Shown: positions 41,911 through 50,261 of the stretch, piece by piece
How positions within the stretch are numbered: the stretch's first letter is position 1
How the letters are laid out: every line of letters starts with the position of its first letter
NCBI RefSeq assembly: GCF_042648965.1
Contig: NZ_JBHRYJ010000005.1
Coordinates: forward strand, 62,001-126,000
Source of the DNA: Ferrovibrio xuzhouensis
GTDB taxonomy: Bacteria; Pseudomonadota; Alphaproteobacteria; Ferrovibrionales; Ferrovibrionaceae
Direction of reading: 5' to 3'
Length of the DNA stretch: 64,000 nucleotides
The notes under the pieces: model-generated
Databases searched by the model: none
Told to the model about the DNA's origin: nothing
Seen by the model: only the letters and a program-made list of their open reading frames with translations
Program-made: the position numbers and the translations under genes

Positions 41911-43326
41911 TTACCGGCGCTGCTGCCGGCGCTGGTCCTTGGCGAAAACGATGATGTCCTGGGCGCGCAGCCAGCCGGGCGTGCCCTCTTTCATCAAATG
42001 GGCGGCACGGTCGGCCTGGCCCTGGGCATCGCGCAGGTCGCCCTGCACCAGAAACCGTTCGGCCGAGGCCAATGAGGCCATGCCGATGTCGCCGCTGCGG
42101 CCATAGGCAACGGCAAGCTGCTGCCAGGCGCTGCCATTGTCGGGTTCGGCCAGGGTCACCTTCTTGAGGATGCCGATGGCTTCGGGCAGCCGGCTGGTGT
42201 CTTCCAGGGCGACCAGCCGGCTGGCGAGGCCATAGGCGATCAGCGGCTCGTTCGGCGCCAGCCGGTAGGCCTCGGTGATCGGCGGGATCGATTCGGCGAC
42301 CTTGCCGATATTCAGCAGGATGTCGGCCTTCAGCTCGTGGAAATACGGATCGTTCGGATAATCGTGGATCAGCGAATCCGTGTCCTTGATCGCCCGGTCG
42401 AAGTCCAGCCCCCGGAAATAGGCGAAGGCCCGCGCATAGCGGCCATACAGGCTGGTATCGGTCTCCGGATATTTGCGCAAGGTCGCCGGCAGGCCGTCGA
42501 GATAGCCGATCAGCTTGGCCTGCATGCGCTTGAACCGCTCGATGTTCTCCGGGCTGTCCTTGGCATCCTTGTAGGGCGAGCGCTGCAGGCGCGATTCCAG
42601 GGCTGCGACACGATCCGGGGTCAGCGGATGGGTGCGCATATACGGGTCCTGGCGGCCGACCAGCAGCTGTTCCTGCTGGCCGATGATCTTGAGGAATTCG
42701 ATCAGGCCGCTGGCCGACTGGTGGCTCTCCTCGAGGTAGGTGGCGCCGGCCTGGTCGGCGGCGGCCTCCTGCCCGCGGGTGTAAGCAAGAAAGCTGCGTT
42801 CGGCGATCTGCTGGCCGCCCAGCACGGCAGCGGCGGCGGCATCGCCGGAGCCGGCCACGGCGGCGGCGGCGCCGAACAGCGCCGACAGGATCAGCGCGGT
42901 GGTGGCATTCTCGACCTCCTGCCCCATGCGGAGCAGGTGGCCGCCGGCGATATGGCCGATTTCATGGGCCAGCACGCCGATGATCTGGGCCGGCCGTTCG
43001 GCCCGGATCAGCAGGCCGGTATTGATGAAAATCCGCTGGCCGCCGGCCACGAAGGCGTTCAGCACACTGTCATTGACCAGATGGACCGAGATGGCGCTGT
43101 TATCGAGTCCGGCGGCCGCGAAGAGTGGCGCGGCATAGACCCGGATGGTATTTTCGATCTCGGCGTCCCGCACCAGCTGGGGGCCGCGCCCCTGGGCTCG
43201 GGCAGCGTCCGGCATCATGCCGGAGGCCGCCATCAGGACCGCGCAACACATCACCACGGCCCGGCGGACTCCCATCGACCGGTGAGACACGAAAGAACGG
43301 CGCATGGCGGACCAGCGAACGGTCAT
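41911..43326 (-). CDS. M48 family metalloprotease with TPR-like region, BepA-like
   Basis: This protein of up to 471 residues has a signal peptide ending MPDAARA. The M48 domain has VLAHEIGHIAGGH (HEXXH zinc motif) and the third ligand in the E-x(3)-D region near AAADQAG. The C-terminal third is built of helical TPR-like repeats (FKRMQAKLIGYLDGLP and NEPLIAYGLASRLVAL), as in BepA/YfgC, which maintains outer-membrane proteins such as LptD and BamA. The start could be 43326, 43305 or 43275; the last gives the tightest signal peptide. It is divergent from the gamma-glutamyltranspeptidase-like gene with only about 67 bp between. Confidence 0.9.
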   Translation of the reverse strand: MTVRWSAMRRSFVSHRSMGVRRAVVMCCAVLMAASGMMPDAARAQGRGPQLVRDAEIENTIRVYAAPLFAAAGLDNSAISVHLVNDSVLNAFVAGGQRIFINTGLLIRAERPAQIIGVLAHEIGHIAGGHLLRMGQEVENATTALILSALFGAAAAVAGSGDAAAAAVLGGQQIAERSFLAYTRGQEAAADQAGATYLEESHQSASGLIEFLKIIGQQEQLLVGRQDPYMRTHPLTPDRVAALESRLQRSPYKDAKDSPENIERFKRMQAKLIGYLDGLPATLRKYPETDTSLYGRYARAFAYFRGLDFDRAIKDTDSLIHDYPNDPYFHELKADILLNIGKVAESIPPITEAYRLAPNEPLIAYGLASRLVALEDTSRLPEAIGILKKVTLAEPDNGSAWQQLAVAYGRSGDIGMASLASAERFLVQGDLRDAQGQADRAAHLMKEGTPGWLRAQDIIVFAKDQRRQQRR

Positions 43327-43393
43327 GGTGGAGCATTGTCCCGACAGGCTGGCCCCGTTGCGCCAGCCTCATTTAGGTAAGGGCCGTAAACTC

Positions 43394-44869
43394 ATGCGTC
43401 AATGCGTGCTGCTCGCCGTGACGGCGATAATCCTGGTAAACTGCTCCGGATCCGACAAAACCGCGACCGTCGGCCAGCTCGATTACCTGCAGGGTTTCAT
43501 TGGCGGCGTCGCCGCCGACGAGCCGCGCGCCGCCCTGGTGGCCCGGGACATCCTGTCGGCCGGCGGTTCGGCCGCCGATGCGGTGGCCGCTGCGGCGCTG
43601 ACCTATGCCGTCACCTATCCGGGCGGCGGTGGCCTTGGCGGCGGCGGCGTCTGCGTGGTCGGCACGCCGAACAAGCGCCAGGCCGAAACCATCGAATTCC
43701 CGGCACTGGCACCGCAGGGCGGCGGCCCGATCGCCATTCCCGGCATGGTACGCGGCCTCGGCCTGCTGCAGAGCCGTTACGGCAAGCTGCGCTGGGAATC
43801 CGTCGTCGTGCCCGCCGAACAGATCGCCCGCTTCGGCGAAGGCGCCAGCCGCGCCTTCCTCCGCTCGGTCACCGACAGCGATCCGGCGCTGGCACAGGAC
43901 CCGGCGCTGGCCGAAATCCTCGGCGGTCCCGGCGGCAGCCTGCCGGCCGAAGGCACCCGGCGCAGCCAGCCGAAACTCGCCACCGTGCTGGCCCGCCTGC
44001 GCAGTGCCGGCTCGGCCGATTTCTACCAGGGCAACCTGGCGCAGACCCTGCTCGGCGACATGGATCGTGCCGGCGGCAAGGTCACCGGCGCCGAGCTGCG
44101 CGCCTATGCGGTCACCATCGGCAAGCCGATCCAGCTTGCCTTCGAGAACAGCGTCACGCTGTTCACCTCGAGCAATCCGCAGGGCGGCGCCATCGCCGCC
44201 TGGCTGGCCGAGCAGGGCTATGACGATGGCGGACTGCTGAATTCGTCGCGCTTCGACCAGCGGAAATTCGCCGACAATATCGGCCAGGCCTATCGCGGCC
44301 TCGCCACCAGCGCGCCGCTGCACGGCAACGGATCGAGCAGCATTGCCGTCATCGACCGCACCGGCCAGGCCGTCGCCTGCGCCTTCACCATGGACCGGCC
44401 GTTCGGCGCCCGCCTGGTCGGCCGCGAAACCGGCCTGCTGTTCGCCGCACCGCCCGGCGGTGCCGACGACGAGAGCCCCTACCTCACCGCCATGGTCGGC
44501 ATCAACACCAAGATCGGCCAGGGCTACATCGCCGGCGCCGCGACCGGCGGCGCACCGGCGGCGGCCGCGCTGGCCCAGACCGTGCTGCAGACCACGCTCG
44601 CCAAGCAGCAGAAGGACCCGGCGCCACAGGCGATCCGCCAGCCGCGCCTGTTCCATGCCGGGCCGCAGGCGCCGGTGCTGGCCGAGCCGGGTGCGCCGGC
44701 CGACGCGCTGGCCGCCCTGCGCCAGCGCGGCCTGCAGGTCACCGACACGACGGCGCTTGGCCGCGTCAACATCGCCTATTGCGGCGAGGGCCTGCCGCGC
44801 AGTCCGCAGAGCTGCAGCTTCGCCGCCGATCCGCGCGGCTACGGCCTGTCGCTCGGCCGGCAGTTCTGA
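43394..44869 (+). CDS. Gamma-glutamyltranspeptidase-family lipoprotein, divergent active site
   Basis: This 491-residue protein starts with a lipoprotein signal whose lipobox reads LVNC at about residues 17-20. The body follows the Ntn-hydrolase GGT fold: GGSAADAVAAAALTYAVTYPG, PIAIPGMVRGLGLL and NPQGGAIAAWLAEQGY. Where active GGT reads TTHYSVVD with the nucleophile Thr, this protein reads SSSIAVIDRTGQAVACAF, so Thr and His are replaced by Ser. It may be an inactive relative or use Ser as nucleophile after autocleavage. The small C-terminal segment is shorter than usual. It is followed 17 bp later by the aminotransferase gene. Chosen start: ATG 43394, which preserves the lipobox. Confidence 0.8.
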   Translation: MRQCVLLAVTAIILVNCSGSDKTATVGQLDYLQGFIGGVAADEPRAALVARDILSAGGSAADAVAAAALTYAVTYPGGGGLGGGGVCVVGTPNKRQAETIEFPALAPQGGGPIAIPGMVRGLGLLQSRYGKLRWESVVVPAEQIARFGEGASRAFLRSVTDSDPALAQDPALAEILGGPGGSLPAEGTRRSQPKLATVLARLRSAGSADFYQGNLAQTLLGDMDRAGGKVTGAELRAYAVTIGKPIQLAFENSVTLFTSSNPQGGAIAAWLAEQGYDDGGLLNSSRFDQRKFADNIGQAYRGLATSAPLHGNGSSSIAVIDRTGQAVACAFTMDRPFGARLVGRETGLLFAAPPGGADDESPYLTAMVGINTKIGQGYIAGAATGGAPAAAALAQTVLQTTLAKQQKDPAPQAIRQPRLFHAGPQAPVLAEPGAPADALAALRQRGLQVTDTTALGRVNIAYCGEGLPRSPQSCSFAADPRGYGLSLGRQF

Positions 44870-44886
44870 GCCGGGAGCCGCCCGTC

Positions 44887-46056
44887 ATGTCGATCGCCAG
44901 GCCTGCAGTGCCGCCGCAGCCGTCGCGACGCGGCGCCATCGATCCCTTCTATGTGATGGAGGTGATGAAGGCCGCCGCCGCGCGCGCGGCCGCTGGCGGC
45001 GATGTCATCCACATGGAGGTCGGCCAGCCGTCGACGCCGGCCCCGCAGGCGGCCATCAAAGCCGCCGTCGCCGCCGCCCAGCGCGAGCCGCTCGGCTATA
45101 CGCTGGCGCTCGGCATTCCCGAACTGCGCGCCGCCATCGCCCGGCACTATCGCGATTACTACGGCCTTGACGTGCCGATGGAGCGCATCGTGGTGACCAC
45201 CGGCTCGTCGGCCGGTTTTCAACTGGCCTTTCTGTCCGCTTTCGATGCCGGCGACATGGTGGCGCTGGGCGAGCCGGCCTATCCGGCCTATCGCAACATC
45301 CTGAAGGCGCTCGATCTGGTGCCCGCCATGATCGTTACCGAACTGGAGACGCGCTTCCAGCCGACGCCGGCGCAGATCGCCGCCCAGGCGCCGCAGGCCC
45401 GCGGCGTGCTGGTGGCCAGTCCGGCCAACCCGACCGGCACCATGCTGGGCGAGCCCGAGATGCGGGCGCTGGTCGACGATTGCGCCGCCCATGGCCGCTG
45501 GCTGATCGTCGACGAGATCTATCACGGCATCACCTATGGCGGCCGCGCCCAGTCGGTGCTGGCGCTGACCGACCAGGCCATCGTGATCAACAGCTTCTCG
45601 AAATACTTTTCGATGACCGGCTGGCGGCTCGGCTGGATGGTGGTGCCCGAGGCCCTGCTGCGGCCGATCGAATGCCTGACGCAGAATTTCTATATCTCGG
45701 CGCCGGGCATCAGCCAGGTCGCCGGCGTCGCCGCGCTGTCCGCCTATGACGAGCTGGAAGCCAATGTCGCGCGCTATGCGAAGAACCGCGAGATCCTGCT
45801 GAACGACCTGCCGCAGGCGGGCTTCGACCGGCTGGCGCCGGCCGACGGCGCCTTCTATCTCTATGCCGACATCAGCCGCTTCACCAACGATGCCGCGGCC
45901 TTCTGCCAGCGCATGCTGGCCGAGACCGGCATCGCGGCCACGCCGGGCTTCGACTTCGACCGCGGCCGCGGCCATTACTTCATGCGTTTTTCCTTCGCCG
46001 GCGCCACCGACCGCATGATCGAGGCGGCAAAACGCCTGAAGGCGTGGGGGAAATAA
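44887..46056 (+). CDS. Class I aminotransferase (PLP-dependent)
   Basis: This 389-residue fold-type I enzyme contains the PLP-binding lysine in NSFSKYFSMTGWRLGW, the substrate-side Asp/Tyr pair in IVDEIYHGITY, PANPTGTML near residue 170 and RFSFAG near the C-terminus, which supplies the carboxylate Arg. Length and motifs fit aspartate/aromatic aminotransferase relatives found beside prfB and M48 protease genes in alphaproteobacteria. The start ATG 44887 is preceded by GGGAGCC. It could be co-transcribed with the GGT-like lipoprotein. Substrate unknown. Confidence 0.9.
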   Translation: MSIARPAVPPQPSRRGAIDPFYVMEVMKAAAARAAAGGDVIHMEVGQPSTPAPQAAIKAAVAAAQREPLGYTLALGIPELRAAIARHYRDYYGLDVPMERIVVTTGSSAGFQLAFLSAFDAGDMVALGEPAYPAYRNILKALDLVPAMIVTELETRFQPTPAQIAAQAPQARGVLVASPANPTGTMLGEPEMRALVDDCAAHGRWLIVDEIYHGITYGGRAQSVLALTDQAIVINSFSKYFSMTGWRLGWMVVPEALLRPIECLTQNFYISAPGISQVAGVAALSAYDELEANVARYAKNREILLNDLPQAGFDRLAPADGAFYLYADISRFTNDAAAFCQRMLAETGIAATPGFDFDRGRGHYFMRFSFAGATDRMIEAAKRLKAWGK

Positions 46057-46116
46057 AGAGGAATAGCCCCGGCTCTCCGCTACGTTCTGAGGGGCGCCGC
46101 TTTAATAAGAACATTC

Positions 46117-46144
46117 CGTCACCCCGGGCTTGCCCCGGGGTCCC
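46117..46144 (+). repeat. Left 28-bp REP-like palindrome of the GIY-YIG unit
   Basis: This is the exact reverse complement of the right copy at 46571-46598. Each copy is also palindromic inside: ACCCCGGG and CCCGGGGT arms around a core containing CTTGC/GCAAG. Exactly 20 bp separate it from the GIY-YIG start codon. Confidence 0.85.
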
Positions 46145-46164
46145 ATTTCCAGAATCATCCCCGC

Positions 46165-46452
46165 ATGGCGGGCGGCTGGATTTATATCGTCACGGACAAG
46201 CCATACGGCACGCTCTACACGGGCGTCACATCGGACATACAACGGCGTGCATGGGAACACCGTGAAGCGGTCGCAGACGGCTTCACAAAACGCCATGGCC
46301 TCAAACGGCTGGTGTATATCGAAGCCCACGACACCATCCAGGACGCCATCCTCAGGGAGAAGCGCGTGAAGCGCTGGCGAAGAGCCTGGAAGATTGAGCT
46401 GATCCAGTCGGTCAATCCGACATGGGCCGACCTGTATGATACCCTGGCATAA
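46165..46452 (+). CDS. GIY-YIG nuclease-family protein
   Basis: This 95-residue single-domain protein of the UPF0213/YhbQ sort shows the two-strand GIY-YIG core as WIYIVTDK...GTLYTGVTSD; Ile-Tyr and Tyr-Thr-Gly replace the strict GIY and YIG. Arg in SDIQRRAWEHREA is the conserved arginine, and the C-terminal helix has REKRVKRWRRAWKIELI, typical of this subfamily. It is probably a small DNA nuclease. It sits inside paired REP-like palindromes and next to an inverted truncated copy. A third palindrome begins 5 bp after the stop. No good ribosome site is seen. Confidence 0.85.
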   Translation: MAGGWIYIVTDKPYGTLYTGVTSDIQRRAWEHREAVADGFTKRHGLKRLVYIEAHDTIQDAILREKRVKRWRRAWKIELIQSVNPTWADLYDTLA

Positions 46453-46456
46453 CAAA

Positions 46457-46485
46457 CGGGGTCCCGGCTCAAGGCCGGGACGACG
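46457..46485. repeat. Internal REP-like palindrome after the GIY-YIG gene
   Basis: GTCCCGGC-tcaag-GCCGGGAC is a palindrome with 8-bp arms and the TCAAG core. It begins 5 bp after the GIY-YIG stop and ends about 12 bp before the truncated copy, so it may serve as 3' boundary for both. Confidence 0.8.
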
Positions 46486-46496
46486 AACAGGACGCG

Positions 46497-46550
46497 CTAC
46501 AGCGTCCCATAGGGCTTGTCGGTGACGATATAGACCCAACCACCTGCCAT
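46497..46550 (-). pseudogene. Inverted 5' remnant of a second GIY-YIG gene
   Basis: Read on the minus strand from ATG 46550, 17 codons give MAGGWVYIVTDKPYGTL and then TAG. Only Val for Ile differs from the first 17 residues of the gene at 46165, while many third codon positions differ. Its ATG is exactly 20 bp from the right 28-bp palindrome, mirroring the intact copy. The break lies at ACGCTGTAG, which also ends the adjacent GNAT gene, suggesting recombination at short homology. Confidence 0.8.
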
Positions 46551-46570
46551 ACCGGATGGTCAGGATAAAC

Positions 46571-46598
46571 GGGACCCCGGGGCAAGCCCGGGGTGACG
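46571..46598 (-). repeat. Right 28-bp REP-like palindrome of the GIY-YIG unit
   Basis: This is a perfect inverted copy of 46117-46144. Together they bracket the intact gene, the internal palindrome and the truncated second copy (482 bp in all). Confidence 0.85.
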
Positions 46599-46656
46599 AT
46601 CTACAGGTCAGGGTAACGATCTACACGGGGTGATGATCTATAGATCAGGGGACGCC

Positions 46657-47121
46657 CTACAGCGTCTTCGCCATGTGGACGTAGGCGCCGTCGCCGTTCT
46701 GCCTGGTGCCGGTCTCGACATAGCCCATATGGGCGTAGAGCGCGCGGTTCTCGGTGAATTCGGCGTTGGTGTAGAGCCGTACCTCGCCCAAGGTGCGGCT
46801 GTGCGCCTGCTCCTCGGCGAAATCGATCAGCCGGCGGCCGAGCCCGGTGCCCTGCTGGGTCGGGTCGACGGCGACGCTCCAGATCAGCAGGTGGTCGGCC
46901 GCCTGGTGCAGCACCAGCGCCGCAGCCAGCACATCCTCGTCGCCATCGACGACCCAGACCTCGTAGGCATCGAGCAGGGCGGCCGCGTCTTCTGCCATCG
47001 GCTCCGGTTCGGTGCCGATGCGCGGGACATACTTTACATAAGCCCGCTTCTGCAGAGCGCCCAGCCGGGCCACGTCATCCGGCGTGGCCCGGCGGATCGC
47101 CGGCTCGTTCAGCGTCTCCAC
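46657..47121 (-). CDS. GNAT-family N-acetyltransferase
   Basis: This 154-residue acetyltransferase has the acetyl-CoA pyrophosphate loop in IWSVAVDPTQQGTGLGRRLIDFAEE (Q/R-x-x-G-x-G/A), the N-terminal strand IRRATPDDVARLGALQKRAY and the C-terminal NRALYAHMGYVETG. Its start overlaps the RNase E stop by 13 bp, so it is translated from the rne transcript. The acceptor is unknown. The last 10 codons cross a region where GACGC-CTACAGCGTC (46651-46666) is repeated at 46491-46506. Confidence 0.9.
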   Translation of the reverse strand: METLNEPAIRRATPDDVARLGALQKRAYVKYVPRIGTEPEPMAEDAAALLDAYEVWVVDGDEDVLAAALVLHQAADHLLIWSVAVDPTQQGTGLGRRLIDFAEEQAHSRTLGEVRLYTNAEFTENRALYAHMGYVETGTRQNGDGAYVHMAKTL

Positions 47122-50100
47122 CAGCCCTTTTTCGGCGCCGCAGGTTCGGCGTCCGCTTTCTCTTTGGTGCCATCGGTGCTGACCACCACGGTCTCGAAGA
47201 CCGGGCCCTCGAAGATGGGGCCGCTGGAAACCGGCGCGACAGGCGCAGGCTGCGGCGGCGTAGCGGCCGGTGCCGATGCGGGAGCCGGTGCGGGAGTCGC
47301 AGCCGCCGGCGGTGGCGCAGGCGCCACCTCGGGCAGCACGACATCGTCGGTGGTCACCGGCGGCGTCGGCATGACATGGACCGGGACATCGGCAGCGACG
47401 GGGATTTCCCGCGGCTGCGGCTTCGGCTGCGGCTTCGGGGCCGGCCGCACATCCTCTTCGTCATCGAATTCAAAGCTCGGGACACCATCCAGCATGGCGC
47501 CGATCGCGGCCGGCGTCATCGCCGGGGCGATGCGGCGCGGCTGGCTGACGGCTTCGTCCTGCGGGGCGGTGTCGCCGGCAGTGCCGGCGTCGTCACCCTC
47601 GCCACCGCGACGGCGGCGGCGGCCACCACGGCGGCCGCGGCGGCGGCGGCGACCGTCATCGCCGACCTCGCCATCGCCGGTCTCGGCCTGGGTCTCCGTC
47701 TCGCCGGTCTCACCTGCCTCGTCATCACCGGCGTCATCGCCGGCGGCATCCTCGCTGGCGGTTTCGCTGTCGCCCGGTTCGTCGCTGCCGGGCTCATCAC
47801 CGGCAGCGCCCTCCGCGCCAACCTCGCCGGCACGGCCGCCACGGCGACGGCGGCGGCGACGACGACGCTTGCGGCCGTCCTCGCCCTGCTCGTCGCCCTC
47901 GCCGGCAACAGCCTCGTCGGCCTCGCCTTCGGCGACATCCGCAACGGCAGCCGGTTCCTCATCGGTCTCGGCATAGGCGGTTTCCTGGGTGATCGGCCTC
48001 TGGCCGTCACCGCGCACCGCGAGTTCCGGCCGGCTGACCTCGCCGGGCTGGCGGGTGCGGGTCCGCTCGATGCGGTAATCCGGCGGCACCAGGCTGGCAT
48101 CGGCCGCCACGATCACCTTCATCACATAGCGGCGCTCGATGTCGCTGAGCCGCTCGCGCTTGTGGTTGAGCAGATAGATCGCCACCTCGGCCGAAACCGC
48201 CACGGTGATCTCGCCGGAGCGGTCGCGGATGCCCTCTTCCTCGATGGCACGCAGCACCTGCAGCGCGGTGGACTCGATCGAGCGGACATAGCCACGGCCC
48301 TGGCAATGCGGGCAGGGCATGGTCGAGCTTTCGATCAGGCTGGGGCGCAGACGCTGGCGCGACATTTCCAGCAGGCCGAAGGCCGAGATGCGGCCGACCT
48401 GGATGCGCGCGCGGTCGTTGCGCAGGCATTCCTTCAGCTTCTGCTCGACCTTGCGGATATTGCGGTTCTCCTCCATGTCGATGAAGTCGATCACCACAAG
48501 GCCGGCGAGGTCGCGCAGGCGCAGCTGGCGGGCGACCTCTTCGGCCGCCTCCAGGTTGGTCTTGTATGCGGTTTCCTCGATGTTGTGCTCGCGGGTCGAT
48601 TTGCCCGAGTTCACGTCGATGGAGACCAGCGCTTCGGTCGGATTGATGACGATATAGCCGCCGGACTTGAGCTGCACGGTCGGCGAAAACATGCTGTCGA
48701 GCTGCTGTTCGACCTGGTAGCGATGGAACAGCGGGATCTTGTCCTGATACAGCGTCACGCGATCGGCATGCGTCGGCATCAGCATCTGCATGAAGTCGTG
48801 CGCGAACTTGTAGCCCTGCTCGCCCTCGACCGTCACTTCGTCGATCTGGTCGGAATAGAGATCGCGGATCGACCGCTTGATCAGCCCGGCCTCTTCGTAG
48901 ATCAGCGCCGGCGCCGAGGATTCCAGCGTCATCTCGCGGATGCTGTCCCAGCTGCGCAGCAGGAATTCGAAGTCGCGCTTGATCTCCGGCTTCGAGCGTT
49001 CCATGCCGGCGGTGCGCACGATGACGCCCATGCCTTCCGGAATGTCGAGCTCGCTGGTGATCGCCTTCAGCCGCTTGCGGTCGGCCTGCGACTGGATCTT
49101 GCGGCTGATGCCGCCGCCGCGCGCCGTGTTCGGCATCAGCACGCAGTAGCGGCCGGCCAGCGACAGATAGGTGGTCAGCGCCGCGCCCTTGTTGCCGCGC
49201 TCTTCCTTGACGACCTGCACCAGCATGATCTGCCGGCGCTTGATGACTTCCTGGATCTTGTAGCGGCGGAACACGTTGGTGCGTCGACGGCGGCTGTCGT
49301 CGCCGCTGCCGCCCGCACTGCTGCTGCTGCCGCTACTGCTGCCGTTGCCGCCACGACCGCCGGTGCGGCCACGCCGGCCGTTGCCGCGACGGTTGCCGCG
49401 GCGGTTGCCACGGCCGTTCCCGCCGGTGCTCTCCTCGCCAGCCCCGCCTTCACCGGTCCCGGCCTCGGCCGCAGCCTCGTCGCCGTGCTCGTCATCATTC
49501 TCGTCGTCGGCGTCGTCATCCTCGCCGTCATCGTCTTCCGCAGCGGCGCCGTCTTCGGCGGTCTCGCCGTAGGCGGCGTCTTCCGGCTCGGCCTCGGCCG
49601 TAACGGTCGGCACGGCATCCGCCGCAGCCGCCGGCACGTTCCAGTAGGCCGGGGCGGGCGACACGGCATCATCGGCCGCCGGGCCGGCGGCCACGGCCGG
49701 CTCGTCGTGATGCTCGTCATGATTCTGATCGTGGTCGTGGTCGTGGTCGTCGTCATGATCGTGATCATCGTGATCATCGTGATCGTCGTGATCATCGTGA
49801 TCGTCGTGGTCATCGGCGCCGTCGGCGGTGATTTCCTCGACGCTGTCGAAGTCGCCCTCGACGGTTTCGATGCCGCCGGTATCGGCCTCGCCGTCGGCGT
49901 CATTCCCGCCGGCAGCGGCGCGCGCCTCGGCGGCATCGAGCTCGGCCTCTTCCTCGGCGGCGGCGAGCGCCTCCTCCGCGGCCTGTTCGGCGAGCAGGCG
50001 CTGCCGGTCGGCGATCGGGATCTGGTAATAGTCGGGATGGATTTCGCTGAAGGCGAGGAAACCGTGACGGTTCCCGCCGTATTCGACGAAAGCGGCCTGC

Positions 50101-50261
50101 AGCGAGGGTTCGACGCGGGTGACCCGTGCCAGATAGATATTCCCCTTGAGGACCTGTTTGGTGGAGGTCTCGTAGTCAAATTCTTCGAGACGGGTTCCTT
50201 TGACGACAACCACCCGGGTTTCTTCCAGGTGGGTGGCGTCGATCAGCATACGCATGCCCAT
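47109..50261 (-). CDS. rne: Ribonuclease E/G family endoribonuclease
   Basis: This is a protein of about 1050 residues. The MGMRMLIDATHLEETRV start is preferred; AGGA lies upstream. The S1 RNA-binding domain begins at about 37 (QVLKGNIYLARVTRVEPSLQAAFVEYGG) and is interrupted by a long acidic insertion of roughly 240 residues. That insertion contains a run of Asp/His repeats at about 149-187 (D-D-H units, then H-D units), a Gly/Asn/Arg-rich stretch and Ser/Gly runs. The catalytic part follows, with VVIDFIDMEENRN near 589 and the zinc link CPHCQGRGY near 648. The C-terminal scaffold is acidic with Arg blocks and ends KKGWWRR. It processes mRNA, rRNA and tRNA precursors. Confidence 0.95.
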   Translation of the reverse strand: MGMRMLIDATHLEETRVVVVKGTRLEEFDYETSTKQVLKGNIYLARVTRVEPSLQAAFVEYGGNRHGFLAFSEIHPDYYQIPIADRQRLLAEQAAEEALAAAEEEAELDAAEARAAAGGNDADGEADTGGIETVEGDFDSVEEITADGADDHDDHDDHDDHDDHDDHDHDDDHDHDHDQNHDEHHDEPAVAAGPAADDAVSPAPAYWNVPAAAADAVPTVTAEAEPEDAAYGETAEDGAAAEDDDGEDDDADDENDDEHGDEAAAEAGTGEGGAGEESTGGNGRGNRRGNRRGNGRRGRTGGRGGNGSSSGSSSSAGGSGDDSRRRRTNVFRRYKIQEVIKRRQIMLVQVVKEERGNKGAALTTYLSLAGRYCVLMPNTARGGGISRKIQSQADRKRLKAITSELDIPEGMGVIVRTAGMERSKPEIKRDFEFLLRSWDSIREMTLESSAPALIYEEAGLIKRSIRDLYSDQIDEVTVEGEQGYKFAHDFMQMLMPTHADRVTLYQDKIPLFHRYQVEQQLDSMFSPTVQLKSGGYIVINPTEALVSIDVNSGKSTREHNIEETAYKTNLEAAEEVARQLRLRDLAGLVVIDFIDMEENRNIRKVEQKLKECLRNDRARIQVGRISAFGLLEMSRQRLRPSLIESSTMPCPHCQGRGYVRSIESTALQVLRAIEEEGIRDRSGEITVAVSAEVAIYLLNHKRERLSDIERRYVMKVIVAADASLVPPDYRIERTRTRQPGEVSRPELAVRGDGQRPITQETAYAETDEEPAAVADVAEGEADEAVAGEGDEQGEDGRKRRRRRRRRRGGRAGEVGAEGAAGDEPGSDEPGDSETASEDAAGDDAGDDEAGETGETETQAETGDGEVGDDGRRRRRGRRGGRRRRRGGEGDDAGTAGDTAPQDEAVSQPRRIAPAMTPAAIGAMLDGVPSFEFDDEEDVRPAPKPQPKPQPREIPVAADVPVHVMPTPPVTTDDVVLPEVAPAPPPAAATPAPAPASAPAATPPQPAPVAPVSSGPIFEGPVFETVVVSTDGTKEKADAEPAAPKKGWWRR
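49701..49817. repeat. His/Asp-codon repeat tract in rne
   Basis: Short units of ATC/GTC/GTG/GTGATC (read as GAC/CAC/GAT/CAT on the coding strand) fill about 115 bp. They encode alternating Asp-Asp-His and His-Asp runs. The DNA is imperfectly periodic in 9-bp units such as GATCATCGT and could vary in length by slippage. Confidence 0.8.

Noticed and set aside
49701..49817. Repetitive tract as a possible CRISPR or intergenic satellite
   Set aside because: The repeat is in frame within rne and codes for Asp/His runs; there are no spacers or leader.
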